A DNA stretch of 64,000 nucleotides from Bubalus kerabau (taxonomy: Eukaryota > Chordata > Mammalia > Artiodactyla > Bovidae). The first letter of the stretch is position 1. Each line of letters starts with the position of its first letter. This document shows, piece after piece, positions 10,969 through 21,945 of this stretch. A program made the position numbers and the translations under genes. The DNA lies in NCBI RefSeq assembly GCF_029407905.1, contig NC_073630.1, positions 47,641,001-47,705,000 on the forward strand, in the 5' to 3' direction. The notes beneath the pieces were generated by a model. That model saw only the letters and a list, made by a program, of their open reading frames with translations. It had not been told where the DNA came from and did not search any database.

Positions 10969-11016
10969 CCCTCCTGCCCCGCCCCCCCCCCGCCCCCCCC
11001 CACCACCACGACCCCG
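10969..11016 (+). repeat. C-rich tract
   Basis: Cytosine runs broken by single G, then (CAC)n: ccccgcccccccccc, gccccccccc, accaccacgacccc. The complementary strand has several G runs and could fold as a G-quadruplex. Confidence 0.9.
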
Positions 11017-12440
11017 AGAATTTGATTCAGGCATAAAATGTGTGATCCTTTCATTTTAATTTGGACAAACCAAACCTTCATTCTCCCCCAAACCCTCAAC
11101 TTGTATATGAAGAATGCTGCAATTATTCCTCTCCTCTTTCCCTCTTACACCACAGCTGTCTTCTTTCCATCTCCCCAGTCCCAGTCTTCCCCAACTTCAG
11201 ATATGGGGACCTGGGGACAAGCTGTTCTGCTGGAATCCTTTTATGTGGCCTCTGTGTCCTACAATGTCTTCACTCAGCCTCTAAAATCCTCTTTCCTGGT
11301 TGCCCTGCTTTTGAAATAACCAGAGCCAAACCAAACTCAGGTTCCTGTTTGCAAACAACAAAGAGGTTCCTCCCATTCTTCAAACCAGTCCCAGCAACAG
11401 GTAGCCTGTCCCAGCCAGAACTCACGTTCTGCTGAGGATTCACCAGCCACACCACCCAGCCGGGGCTTGCCCCTCAAGTAAACAGCCAGGAACCAGAATT
11501 ACAGCCCAGGGAACTAGGGGTTCTTCTATAAAAAGGACAATTGAGGCCCCCCTGCCATCCTCCCACCTCCCTCCCACTGCCTGTCTCAAAGGGGAGGGAG
11601 TGGGCTACTTCACTTTGAGCTTCGGGCAAAGGAACAATTCCTCCCCCACTCGTCACATTCTCCCAAGGAATGAGGCTGACTTTGATTCTTCAGATTACAT
11701 TCACAATTCAACTCTTCAAGACTTTGTACTCTGGGAAACCGGTAAACAACCCAAGGTTTGTCCTCAGAAAACCAACTCTGTGTGTGTGTATGTGTGTGTG
11801 TGTATGTTAGGGAGATGGGGGTGGAGAGTGTAAGGAATTGCACTGAATGAATGAGGAATTCTTCGACTCCTGAGAAAGTTTCCACACAGAGAAGCGCCAT
11901 GGGAGTGAAACACCTTGCAATGTAAAACTACTTTTCTCCTGGCATCTACAGTTAGCTGGAGCCAGCTCAGCCGCATGAGCTAACCTGGCTGCCCGAACAT
12001 TAAACACGAGCACCACACTTGACTCTGGGGCGCAGCAGGCAGCGGCTCTAGTAAAGCCCCCCAGGAACCCGAGCACCATTTGGTTTTGGAAACCACACAA
12101 TTGTCTGCAAGCGCTGAGATCCCATCAGGCAGGCAGGTGGGAGGGGAAGGGTTAACAAGATAAGTACAGTCTGCGTGGGGCTTCTTTGGATGTTATTGTC
12201 CAAGGCACATGGAGTCGGCTGAACGCAAGCATGGTTTTACAGGTGCACATTTCATGGATTCACTGGACTCAGTTTTCCAAAGGAAGTTCAATCCTGAAAG
12301 CAGTAATAATAATAGCTTCATGGTTTCAAGGAACATATGACTAAAGAGAATGCCTCTGCTAGCCTCCAAATTATAAGGAGATTCTAGAAATGTTACAGAG
12401 CACTTCTAAGTGTGTTAGCCTTGCTTATTACCCATCCACA
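11017..12440. other. Moderately GC-rich unique DNA, possible regulatory sequence
   Basis: Free of young repeats and richer in GC than the surrounding DNA. Contains a TATA-like ttctataaaaagg at 11523-11535, a FOX-like tgtttgcaaac at 11347-11357 and a GATA-type caagataag at 12156-12164. These motifs are common by chance. Short frames exist on both strands but none resembles a known protein. A (TG)n tract lies at 11779-11807. Confidence 0.3.
11779..11807 (+). repeat. (TG)n microsatellite
   Basis: Interrupted TG repeat (tgtgtgtgtgtatgtgtgtg...). Confidence 0.95.
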
Positions 12441-12444
12441 GGGA

Positions 12445-12620
12445 ATAATATCATTCATTCCACAAATATTAATGGAATATCCACAATGTTCGTGAAATGT
12501 TCCTATCATCCTAGAAAGTAGCCAGAGCAGGGAACGATCCCCAGGTTATCGGATCTGGATTTTGACCTTATGAGATTTGCAGTCTGATGGGGGAAAGAAT
12601 ATACAAATGATAAAAATCCT
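12445..12620 (-). repeat. L2 LINE 3' end, reverse
   Basis: 'attcattccacaaatattaatggaat' followed about 100 bases later by 'cttatgagatttgcagtctgatggggg', as in the complement of L2. Confidence 0.55.
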
Positions 12621-13815
12621 TCTGTGCAAGGGAGAAATGTCAGGCATGTGAGAAATTGGCCCCTGATGGACTGGGTGTTTGGCACTTGAAGAGAAATTGA
12701 TTCCAGCTGAGGCAAAGTAGATTTCTTAGCTTTGGTATGCAACAGAAGACAGGGAGCCCTCAACATCCCATCACATCAAGAAAGGAGCATCTCCAAGGCT
12801 ACTTCACTTTCTTGCCAAGATATGCAGGTACACATCCACGTGTGGTCTGAATTTCTATAACCATCCAGGGTTGTCCCTCCTTTCTTGCCTACAGTAACAG
12901 CAGGGAGCAGACGTGTTCACACAATGGCTAGGCTTCATTTAAAAAAAAAAAAACAACTCTGTCATGTTTTAAGAGGATTAGCTTTATTAGTTCAGTTAGT
13001 TCACTTTCCTTTGATTTTTTAATGGTAAAAACAAACCAAGAATATAAACAGGAGTTGACTTCAGTCGTCCACAGCAAGGCACTAACTCTTTGAATCTGAC
13101 GTGAAAGCATCCACCAGCATTTTAACTCTCCACGTGTTTGTTTGGTTTACTCCTGACAGATACAATGGAATGCTTGCTTCAGTGAAAAACACCCAACTCA
13201 TTTTCCATCTATGAATGAACAGAAGGCATCCCGTGGCTAAAGACGGATACATATTCAATCCCACTGGAAGCCTGCTGGCTTACCCATGCTCTACCACAAT
13301 TGTACCCACTCTGGCTTCCACATGTAATTTACTAAAGCTTGCACTGTTTCATGGCAGGGTGATTTATCACTGACACCTCTTTGCCACTTCCACTGGGGGC
13401 CACTGCAGTGGGGCAAGGTTCAAGAAAGTTGGCTGAAACCAAAGCACACATTTTATCAGCTAACTATTGCATTTTCTAGTTTTTGACTTTTCCTCAGGAG
13501 CTTTTGGTTTTTATTTTGCTGACTGCCATTAACTCCTCCATCGCTGTACAATTCCAGGTTATTTTTTCTGAAAATAATCACACCTCCAGTACAGCGGGGA
13601 TTTTTGGTAAAAAGATATGGAGGTTACTTGCTTCTGACAACTGAGTTTCACCATGATTTTGAGCATTAGAGAAGTATATCTTAAGACACTGGACAAAAGG
13701 GCAGACTGATGTATGGAATTAAGTAGAGAGCCTGAAATGATACACAAATCAAAAGAGGCACCTGAGGAACACAGTCATATGCTTGACTTGCTCCTTTAGA
13801 AAACAACTCTGTCCC
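12621..13815. other. Unique sequence; nothing recognised
   Basis: No exon or known repeat recognised. There is an A13 run at 12941-12953. The 14-mer aaaacaactctgtc occurs just after it and again just before the BovB at 13816; treated as chance. Confidence 0.45.
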
Positions 13816-14208
13816 AGTTGAGTTCAGTTCAGTCGCTCAGTTGTGTCTGATTCTTTGTGACCCCATGGACTGCAGCATACCAGGCTTCCCTGTCCATCAC
13901 CAACTCCCAGAGCTTGCTCAAACTCATGTCCATCGAGTCAGTGATACCATCCAACCATCTCATCCTCTGTCATCCCCTCCTCCTCCTGACTTCTATCTTT
14001 CCCAGAATCAGGGTCTTTTTCAGTGAGTCAGTTCTTCGCATCAGGTGGCCGAAGTATTGGAGCTTCAGCTTTAGCATCAGTCCTTCCAGTGAATATTCAG
14101 GACTTATTTCCTTTAGGATTGACTGGTTGGGTCTCCTTGCAGTCCAAGGGGCTCTCAAGAGTCTTCTCCAAGGCCACAGTTCAAAAGCATCAATTCTTCA
14201 GCACTCAG
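13816..14208 (-). mobile_element. BovB LINE 3' end, part 1 (interrupted)
   Basis: Starts on the + strand with the complement of the BovB tail (agttgagttcagttcagtcgc). Minus-strand frames give the degenerate BovB C-terminus (NQSILKEISPEYSLEGLML, LQYFGHLMRRTDSLKKTL). It stops at 'cagcactcag', where a BOV-A2 intervenes, and resumes at 14476. Confidence 0.95.
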
Positions 14209-14475
14209 CAATGGCACCCCACTCCAGTACTCTTGCCTGGAAAGTCCCATGGACAGAGGAGCCTGGTATGCTGCAGTCCATGGGGTCGCTAAGAGTAGGA
14301 CACGGCTGAGCAACTTCACTTTCACTTTTCACTTTCATGGACTGGAGAAGGAAATGGCAACCCACCCCAGTGTTCTTGCCTGGAGAATCCCAGGGATGGC
14401 GGAGCCTGGTGGGCTGCCATCTATGGGGTCGCACAGAGTCGGATACAACTGAAGCGACTTAGCAGCAGCAGCAGC
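14208..14475 (+). repeat. BOV-A2 SINE nested in BovB
   Basis: Two-monomer BOV-A2 ending in (AGC)n, opposite to the host BovB. The first bases of the usual 5' end (ggagaagg) are absent. The junctions share only about 4 bases (cagc); no normal 10-15 bp target duplication is visible. Confidence 0.95.
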
Positions 14476-14640
14476 TTTCTTTATAGTCCAACTCTCACAT
14501 CCATACATGAATACTGAAAAAACCATAGCTTTTACTATACGGACGTTGGTTGGCGAAGTGATACCTCTGCTTTTTAATATGCTGTCTAGGTCGGTCATAG
14601 CTTTCCTTCCAAGGAGCAAGTGTCTTTTAATTTCATGGCA
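14476..14640 (-). mobile_element. BovB LINE 3' region, part 2
   Basis: Continues the BovB exactly where part 1 left off (tttctttatagtccaactctcacatcc...). The minus-strand frame reads LLLGRKAMTDLDSILKSRG and KAMVFSVFMYGCESWTIKK. The element is 5'-truncated near 14640. Confidence 0.93.
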
Positions 14641-14689
14641 GTATCTGTTACTTTTATAACTTCTTCACTTGCTCAATCATTAAATTATT

Positions 14690-14855
14690 TACTCATTTAT
14701 TTATTCATTTAACAAATGAGCTTAACAAACAATATGAGAAAGATTACCATTTAATGACTACAAGTCATGGAAATAAAAAAGTGAATAAGATATAGATGCT
14801 CCTCTCAAGGAAGTCACAGTCCCAAAGGGAAAATGTATCATCAATAAATAGTTTT
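14690..14855 (-). repeat. L2 LINE remnant, reverse
   Basis: 'ctcatttatttattcatttaacaaat' and 'gatgctcctctcaaggaagtcacagtcccaaag' resemble the complement of L2. Confidence 0.45.
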
Positions 14856-15503
14856 GATGCAAAAAAAGAAAAGAATGAAATATCTGCTAGAAAAGAAGTA
14901 CATCAAAGAGTTGTCAGAATAAAAAGGGGTGAAAAGAGTATAACCTGATCAACATATATTTAGAAATAGGTTCCAAAAATGCTCCAGTTGTATAAGCAAA
15001 ATTTTAACTTGACTTCCTGAGATCAAAAAGAGAGAGAGAGACATCAAATCCAGTCTGCACCTTTCCCCTGAGATAAAATATTTCCCAAAGTTCGCTTTTG
15101 AAATACTTTCTCCTTAATTCTACTCCTGCCCTCAACACCTTCTTCATATTTTTATTCTTTTTGGTCTTACTGAAGCCACATAGTTTTCTTCAAGAGGACA
15201 CAACCCAGAACACAAGGAGAAACCATGAAATCTCCTCCCAGGGTTGGCCTAAACTCTCCTCCTTTACTAAGGAGATGTTATTTCCAAATCTGGGAGGCAA
15301 GGGTAAATCAATTTCAGGGCTGGCTCAGTTCTGGCCTCTCCTGGGCACAGCAGAAGTGATAATAAGCTATGTTGAATCATAGTGGTTTTATGATGAAGAT
15401 GATTAGTCATAGAAGATTGGCTTGACCATCAACTCCATTTTGTAATACTGCAAAATAGGCTGGATATTCAATGGGCCAATCCTAAACTTCTGAGCCTCAC
15501 TGT
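14856..15503. other. Unique sequence; nothing recognised
   Basis: A short (GA)n run at 15030-15042; otherwise no recognised feature. Confidence 0.45.
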
Positions 15504-15516
15504 CTGTATAGACAAG

Positions 15517-15723
15517 AGACTTCCCTGATGGCTCAATGGTAAAGAATCCACCGGCAATGCAGTAGCCACTGGAGACTGGGTTTGATCCCTGGGTCAGGAA
15601 TATCCCCTGGAGCAGGAAATGGCGACCCACTCTAGTATTCTTGCCTGGGAGGAGACAGAGAAGCCTGGTGGGCTATAGTCCATGGGGTCGCTAAAGAACT
15701 GACATGACTTAGTGACTAAACAA
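15517..15723 (+). repeat. Bov-tA SINE
   Basis: Full-length copy with an extra few bases in the head. Flanked by a 13-bp duplication with one mismatch, ctgt(a/g)tagacaag, at 15504-15516 and 15724-15736. Confidence 0.95.
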
Positions 15724-15827
15724 CTGTGTAGACAAGTACATTGCCCAACACCTCCTAGGAGATTCTTTACTCCATTTTCAGGAACCATCAGGGCTGTCTG
15801 GAGGAAGGGTGGCTCAGTTAATGTCCA

Positions 15828-16045
15828 CAGTGAAAGTGAAGTTGCTCAGTCATGTCTGACTCTTTGCGACCCCATGGACTATAGCCTACCAGGCTCCTCA
15901 GTCCATGGAATTTTCCAGGCAAGAGTACTGGAGTGGGTTGCCATTTCCTTCTCCAGGGGATCTTCCCAACCCAGGGATGGAACCTGGGTCTCCCACACTG
16001 CAGGCAGATGGCTTACCATCTGAGCCACCAGGGAAGCCAGTAGAC
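15828..16045 (-). repeat. Bov-tA SINE
   Basis: Full-length reverse copy ending with the complement of the head (gagccaccagggaagcc). A short repeat atgtcca at 15821-15827 and 16046-16052 may be its target duplication. It is inverted relative to the neighbour 104 bp upstream. Confidence 0.93.
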
Positions 16046-16052
16046 ATGTCCA

Positions 16053-17217
16053 AATTTCTAAAGCAAAAAGTAAAGGAAGAATCTTTTATTCCATTTTTTT
16101 TTCTCAGACAGGACTCCAATCACAGGCTCTGGGGACCGTTTAGCTTTTGCAGACACAAACGTTCATGTAGCACCAAGCCCAGGCAGGACCAGATTCCTCA
16201 CTGTAGATGCTCCCTGAGTTCCATCCTCATCCACATCACCAAAGGCACAAGGGATGTGGCTGCCTGACCTAGCCCCTTGATTACACACACTGTTTTCATT
16301 TCAGACTTCCCTGCTCCACCCTCCTTCACAGACCAACAGGAGCATGGCTTTCTCTGCCTTTCCTCTCTTTTATAGAAACTGATAGTTCATGGTCAGAAGC
16401 TCAGAAAACATCAGTGTGGAACAAAACACATTAGATTTTGAAAAGTGTGAACTATTTGAACAATTAAATAGCTTAAAAGACAAGCCTTCAAGCGTTCTCA
16501 GAAGAGATGTGTAAGCACAATTTTCTCCTAAAATGCAAACCAAGAGAACTAAATATGGGCCGGAAAGCATTTTGTTTTTAATTAACTTTTCTAAAAATCT
16601 TCTCAATAAGAGTGATCCTTCACTGACCCATTGTCAACTGGAAGAAACAATTATTTTGGCCATCAAAAGAGTCATTTTTACCAATAAACTGTCATTATCA
16701 ATCAATCTAAGGTTCTCTGCATACCCCTGCACTAAATACAAAAATGAATAGGAGTATAAATCTGTAAGTGAATAAATTTTCTGCACACCAATCCCCGCAG
16801 GCCATGTGTTTATAAGTCAACAGCTTAAAATGAAAACATCTGATGAAGGTAATACACCTGTTAAAGGAGCATAAAATTCCAAACCCAAAGGTAAAATATA
16901 AAGATTATAAAGCCTCTTAAAGGAGCCATCAAAGCAAACTATTAAATGAATACATCTGCTCTGTGCTAGAGTCTAGTTTATAAGTGCCACTCAAAATAAA
17001 AGAGATTTAGGACAAACATTTCATGAAAGAATATGAAAGCGGTGAAGGGATCATCTTTTGAGGATGATGAGAGAAAATGGAATGGATTCTGTTAAAAAGA
17101 AGAATTGACCTAAACTCAGTCCAGGGCTCAAACGAAAGGTTTTATGAGTCTAGCTTTCACTGGAAGAGGTGAGACATGAGAGGACAGAGAAAGATCGTTT
17201 TTATGTCCTACTTTATA
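16053..17217. other. Unique sequence; nothing recognised
   Basis: AT-rich in its second half. No exon or repeat recognised. Confidence 0.45.
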
Positions 17218-17229
17218 CTTTGATTTTAG

Positions 17230-17440
17230 TGAAAGTGTTAGTTGCTCAGTCGTGTTCAACTCTTTGTGACCGCATGGACTGTAGCCCCCCAGGCTCCTCT
17301 GTCCATGGAATTCTCCAGGCAAGAATACTGGAGTGGGTAGCCATTCCCTTCTCCAGGGGATATTCCTGACCCAGAGATCGAATCTGTGTCTCCTACATTA
17401 CAAGCAGATTCTTTACCATCTGAGTCACCAGGAAAGCCCA
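17230..17440 (-). repeat. Bov-tA SINE
   Basis: Full-length reverse copy. Flanks show a degenerate duplication (ctttgattttag / ctatgatttcag, 10 of 12 matching). Confidence 0.93.
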
Positions 17441-17649
17441 CTATGATTTCAGTCTACAGGCAAAAAAGAAAAAAAAAATCAGTTAAATGCTTAAAGTTAC
17501 CTGTCATAAAACATGGTAGTTAAGAAAAATACTAAAATATATATACATATATTTCCAGTCAAGGAAATCAAGGTAGTGTCTATACAAGCTTTAAACCCAA
17601 CATGTTACCAAAAGAGTATAAAAACAGAGGAGTACTAGTTGGTCAAGAC

Positions 17650-18310
17650 GGTGTATTTACATGACCCTCTTGAATTTGCTTGTAGCCATACTGTGTTTTC
17701 TGGGTTCTCTGCCTTTCCAAATGCTGTTTCTCAGTGTCCCATCCCTATAACGGTGGTGTTCCCTATATTCTGTTCTTAGCCCACTCTGCTTGCTCTTCTC
17801 ACTCTTCCTTGGAGGATGTAATTGCCTCTTAAGGTTTCAACTATCATCACTACAATAACAATTCCCATATCCATGTCTCCAGCCCACAGTGCCCCCTCTC
17901 AGCCTCTGAGTCAAATGGCTACCAACCACTGATGTTCTGAAAGTCCAGAGAAACTGTATGTAAACTGTATCTTCACATACTTCCTCCAACCCAGCTGCTT
18001 CTCTGTCTATATTTTTTGCATCACTGGGAAAGTAGTAGCAAGATCCACCCAAACTAGAAATAGTCATCACTTTTCATTCCTCATGACTCCAAATCCAGCT
18101 CTTCTTTTCCATTTCACTCCCAGTGGGCTAGTTCAGGCCTTCATCAACCTCACCCTAGTGATCTTTCTAAGACACAACTCTGGACACACCCACCTTGTTG
18201 TACCTCATTTCAGGACCTCCCTGTTGATCAAAAAGGAGCTCTTGAAAATGGTGGGGAGGACTTCTCTGATCTGGCCTTGACCATCCCTCCAGCTTGACTT
18301 CTTATCAATC
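17650..18310 (+). repeat. L2 LINE, part 1 of a long copy
   Basis: Pyrimidine-rich sequence following L2 order, including 'ttcaggccttcatcaacctcacc' and 'agtgatctttctaagacacaactctgg'. Interrupted by a BOV-A2 at 18311-18501 and resumes at 18502. Confidence 0.65.
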
Positions 18311-18501
18311 CCTGCTGCTGCTGTTGCTGCTAAGTCACTACAGTTGTGTCCGACCCTGTGCGACCCCATAGACGGCAGCCCACCAGACTCCGCCGTTCCT
18401 GGGATTCTCCAGGCAAGAATACAGGAGTGGGGTGCCATTTCCTTCTCCGATGCATCAAAGTGAAAAATGAAAGTGAAGTCACTCAGTCGTGCCCAACTCT
18501 T
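18311..18501 (-). repeat. BOV-A2 SINE, 5'-truncated
   Basis: The (AGC)n tail complement and the 3' monomer are complete. The copy ends within the 5' monomer at 'tcactcagtcgtgcccaactctt'. Inserted in L2. Confidence 0.93.
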
Positions 18502-18810
18502 ACTTCCCTCCCAATTTCCAAAAGAATATTCTTTCTCATGCCATGTTTAAGCACTACCCAAAATCCCTTTCTGGGCCTTTTTCCATTTCTCACATCTCTA
18601 AGAATCAGTTAACATGTCAGCTTGGCCGAGAGATCTTGCTGACATCTTGAGGCTAGGTTAGGTCCTTCTGCTCAGGACTCCTGGCCTGGTATACTCATCT
18701 GCTACAGCATCTAGCATATTATAATCATTGCTTTATATACTTGTTTCTCCCAGTAGACAATGAGCTCATTGATGACAAAGGGCCTCTGACCCATCTCTGT
18801 ATCCACCACA
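18502..18810 (+). repeat. L2 LINE, part 2
   Basis: 'ttgtttctcccagtagacaatgagctcattgatgac' and 'ccatctctgtatcc' follow the L2 3' region. The last L2 bases are replaced here by accacacacac. A separate L2 3' terminus appears at 19880. Confidence 0.6.
18681..18719 (+). repeat. 39-bp direct repeat, copy 1
   Basis: Identical to 19711-19749 except at one base (18710 t, 19740 c). The flanks are unrelated. See findings. Confidence 0.95.
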
Positions 18811-19084
18811 CACACACAAACAACAATTATTCAATACAAGATCTCTCACAAAAATGCACATACACCCATAGCCTACACATAGATATTTTAAAGATACTAT
18901 CATCTTATTATGTCAGAAAAATAAGAATTTCATAGGTTTACTTCACATCCCCTTAGAAAAGGTTTACGGTTTCTTTCTTGGTGTTTGTTTTGTTTTGCAG
19001 TTAGAGAAGAGAGTAATTTGACCTGGTTCACCTTTTCTTGAATTAAATTTGGACATGAGCTTTCCCAAAATATCTAATAGCAAT

Positions 19085-19335
19085 AAAAATAAATGATATT
19101 TCTTGCTTTGCACTTACCATGTTGAAATACTTTCCGAGGTGCTGTAGATGTCTAAACTAATTTATCCTTGCTGTAGCCTTAGGCGGTCTGGGGTCTAGGT
19201 ATTACTATTCTCCTCATCTACACACAGGAAAAATAAAGAATTGAGAATAGCTCATCCAAAATCACACCAATCAGAAGGGATGGAATTTCGAGGCAGCCCA
19301 GAATCTTCAACTGTGTACTACACTGCCCTCAGTCA
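19085..19335 (-). repeat. MIR SINE, nearly full length, reverse
   Basis: Order 'gcacttaccatgttgaaatac', 'ggtctaggtattactattctcctcatctacacacagg', 'aaaatcacaccaatcagaaggg', 'tgtactacactgccctc' matches the complement of MIR. Confidence 0.65.
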
Positions 19336-19710
19336 AAATGCAGCTCACAATGATTGATTTCCACACATGGAAATAAACGGTGCCATGCCTCAAAAATGTT
19401 CATAGATGTAACAGCTTATATGGAAATGGACACCAACTAATCAGAATATATTCTAGAGGGCCCTGCTATAACAATTAATCCTTTGGTTCCTGGATCACGA
19501 GGCAAGCAAGGGATTATAAGAGCAGAAGCCAAGGGAACAGGGAGCTGGGCATTCAGAGAGCTTAGGCATCAGCTATTTACCCATGAGCATATCACTATTT
19601 TGACAACTGACACTGCCATAATATCAGCTGGATATCAACCCTGATCTGATTCATCAGAAGAAAGGTAACAGGAAAAAGTGACCCATTCTCGAGTTTGACC
19701 GTTTACCCTT
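19336..19710. other. Unique sequence; nothing recognised
   Basis: No gene or repeat recognised. Confidence 0.4.
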
Positions 19711-19749
19711 CTGGCCTGGTATACTCATCTGCTACAGCACCTAGCATAT
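19711..19749 (+). repeat. 39-bp direct repeat, copy 2
   Basis: Second copy of 18681-18719 at a distance of 1,030 bp, 38 of 39 bases identical. Confidence 0.95.
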
Positions 19750-19879
19750 AAGGATACACAGCTGTCCTTGTAAGCAGCCACCAATGAGTAGAATTTCCTT
19801 AATGGGGAAAATCCACAATTTCTGGTGGGTGGAAGAACAGAGGGAGCAAAATTATTCTGGGCTTCTAAGTTCTTCTTCT

Positions 19880-19972
19880 TTTTTTTGTATCTCCAGGCCC
19901 TAGAAGAATGTTTGGCACAAAACAGACACTCAATAAGTATTGTTAAATAAATGAATAAGTAACTCACCAAAA
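19880..19972 (+). repeat. L2 LINE 3' terminus
   Basis: 'tgtatctccaggccctagaagaatgtttggcac' followed by 'actcaataagtattgttaaataaatgaa' is a clear L2 end. Confidence 0.7.
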
Positions 19973-20589
19973 CTGGATTAAAGGTTAGGTCACATGGGGA
20001 GGGACACAGAGCACCAATCTATAAAGGATGAGAAAGCACTGTTGTGGACAAAGTGAGACAGAGGGCAGCACTGGATGTGGTAGAAGGAAAACTTTGATAA
20101 GTTGCTTGAGATGGATGAATGAAACTCCCTAACATGTGTTGGCATCATAATAGATGTTCCGTAAAACACCATCTAAGGATGGGGGGCCAGTGGACCACAG
20201 ACATGTTGTACAGGTGAATGGCACATGCAAGTTGGAGCCAGAGCTGAACTGCTTGGAGCAATAGGATGAGGCTGATGTTGCCTCCAGAGCTCCTCCCATT
20301 CACTCTATCATTTTACCAGAAGTGGTCTCATTCCCTTCACAGTAACAAAGCGTAAACATTTTTGGATGTCAGTGACCAAGGCAGTAGCAGGCACTGTACT
20401 GGCGGGGGCAGGGTGGGTGTGGCGTTCATGGGAATGTGCAGAGAGGAGTTTTGAATTGCTTGACCCTCAGTAGGAAGACTGAAGTGGCCCCAAGGTTGCA
20501 ATCATCCTGGAAATGTCAACATTTCAAGTCTGTGTTCAAAGCTTTCTGCCGTCTGTTGCCAAGCATGCAACAATGACAATAACAAGAAT
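19973..20589. other. Unique sequence; nothing recognised
   Basis: No gene or repeat recognised; a short G-rich stretch lies at 20400-20425. Confidence 0.4.
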
Positions 20590-20745
20590 AATAACTAGAC
20601 TAACACCTGTCATCTTTCATTGAGCACTCATTGTGCCCTAGGCTAAGTCTGTCTAAGCCTCTTTTCATTAAATCTTTTTAACAACCCAATAAGGAAGGTA
20701 CTATTATTATTCCATTTTATAGCTGAATGTTAACAGGGCCTGAAC
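20590..20745 (-). repeat. MIR remnant, reverse
   Basis: 'cattgagcactcattgtgccctaggc...taacaacccaataaggaaggtactattattattccattttatagctgaa' is the complement of MIR. Confidence 0.75.
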
Positions 20746-21038
20746 TCACAAAAGGAAATCCTCAAAACATGGCTGTTTTCCAACATCTCCTAAAGCTCTG
20801 AGATCCAATTGTTTTTTCCTCCAGGGTATCCCGCTGAACTTGGTTATATATTTGCACCCAGGACATGATTCAGATGATGCCATCCGCATTTTGATCCAAA
20901 CACTCTGTTTTATTTACTTTTAAGTCCCCAATAAGGTTTGAAATTTCTTTTCACTCAAACATAAAGATCATTTACACTGCTTCACATGACTTCAATCAGA
21001 GCAAAATCCTTCTCAGCCACATGAGTGGCTGCGAATTT

Positions 21039-21248
21039 AAAAAAAAAATTATTGAAGTATGGTTGATTTACAATGTTGTGTAAATTTCTACTATACTGCA
21101 AAGTGACTCAGTTATAAACATATATCCATTTTTTAAATATATTCTTTTCCATTATGTTTTATCCCCAGGTATTGAATGTAGTTACCTATGCTATGCAATA
21201 GGACCTTGCTGTTTACCCATTGTATATGTAATAGTTTGCACCTAGTAA
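21039..21248 (-). repeat. 5'-truncated L1 3' end with target duplication
   Basis: Same L1 3'-end family as 3886-4158 (attgaagtatggttgatttacaatgttg..., gcaaagtgactcagttat, ggaccttgctgtttaccc). Flanked by a 16-bp duplication with one mismatch, gagtggctg(c/t)gaattt, at 21023-21038 and 21249-21264. Confidence 0.9.
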
Positions 21249-21264
21249 GAGTGGCTGTGAATTT

Positions 21265-21945
21265 GATTTTTGGCATGGCAGCCGTCATGCAGCTGCAACC
21301 ATTGTGCCCTTCTGTGGACACTTAGGGCAGCATATAAATAATAAATCATAGCATTCCTTATGTTTGCTTTGCCCCCTCCAAGACGCCAATCATATCGCAG
21401 GGAGGAACGCCTTCTCACTGCTGACATTTAGTTGCGACGCTAAAGGACTATTTCTCTAGCTAGGACTTCAATGCAGTTCTCTAATATCTTAAAGATCAAC
21501 CTTAGCAACAACAATGACAAAGGCATAGAATTTTATCAGTACAAGGTGTAAGGAAAGAAAGGTTTTGAAATATGAACAACCATCACCATTGATTTTTTTT
21601 TTTAACTGAAAGAGCACGTACCACTCAAGCTATAGGGACAAAAATAAATTGCTACTGAGGGGCCATCCACGTGGGAACCAGGAGGACCCTCTGAGGTCCA
21701 GGGGAAATTTTTGTTTCTTCCGCACGCCCCCAGACTCTCAAGGGGACAAACTCTTATGGGAAAGTGATCCTGAAAAGAATGGGTTAATACAAGCTGCATG
21801 AGTGCCCTCTGTGATGCCTTAAATAATTGTCACATGGCCCCTATAATCTGTCCCTTGCTGTCAGCACTGGGTTAGTCATAATAATATCAGATAAGAGCTG
21901 TTCAAAGTGACACACTAACCAACATGAGAGCCACATGACTTTCTG
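21265..21945. other. Unique sequence; nothing recognised
   Basis: No gene or repeat recognised. Confidence 0.4.

Noticed and set aside
12948..13813. Repeated 14-mer aaaacaactctgtc (12949 and 13799) that might be a giant target duplication
   Set aside because: The enclosed 840 bp looks like ordinary unique DNA rather than an element, and A-rich 14-mers recur by chance.
13857..14309. 150-codon frame on the + strand
   Set aside because: Antisense reading of BovB running into the nested BOV-A2.
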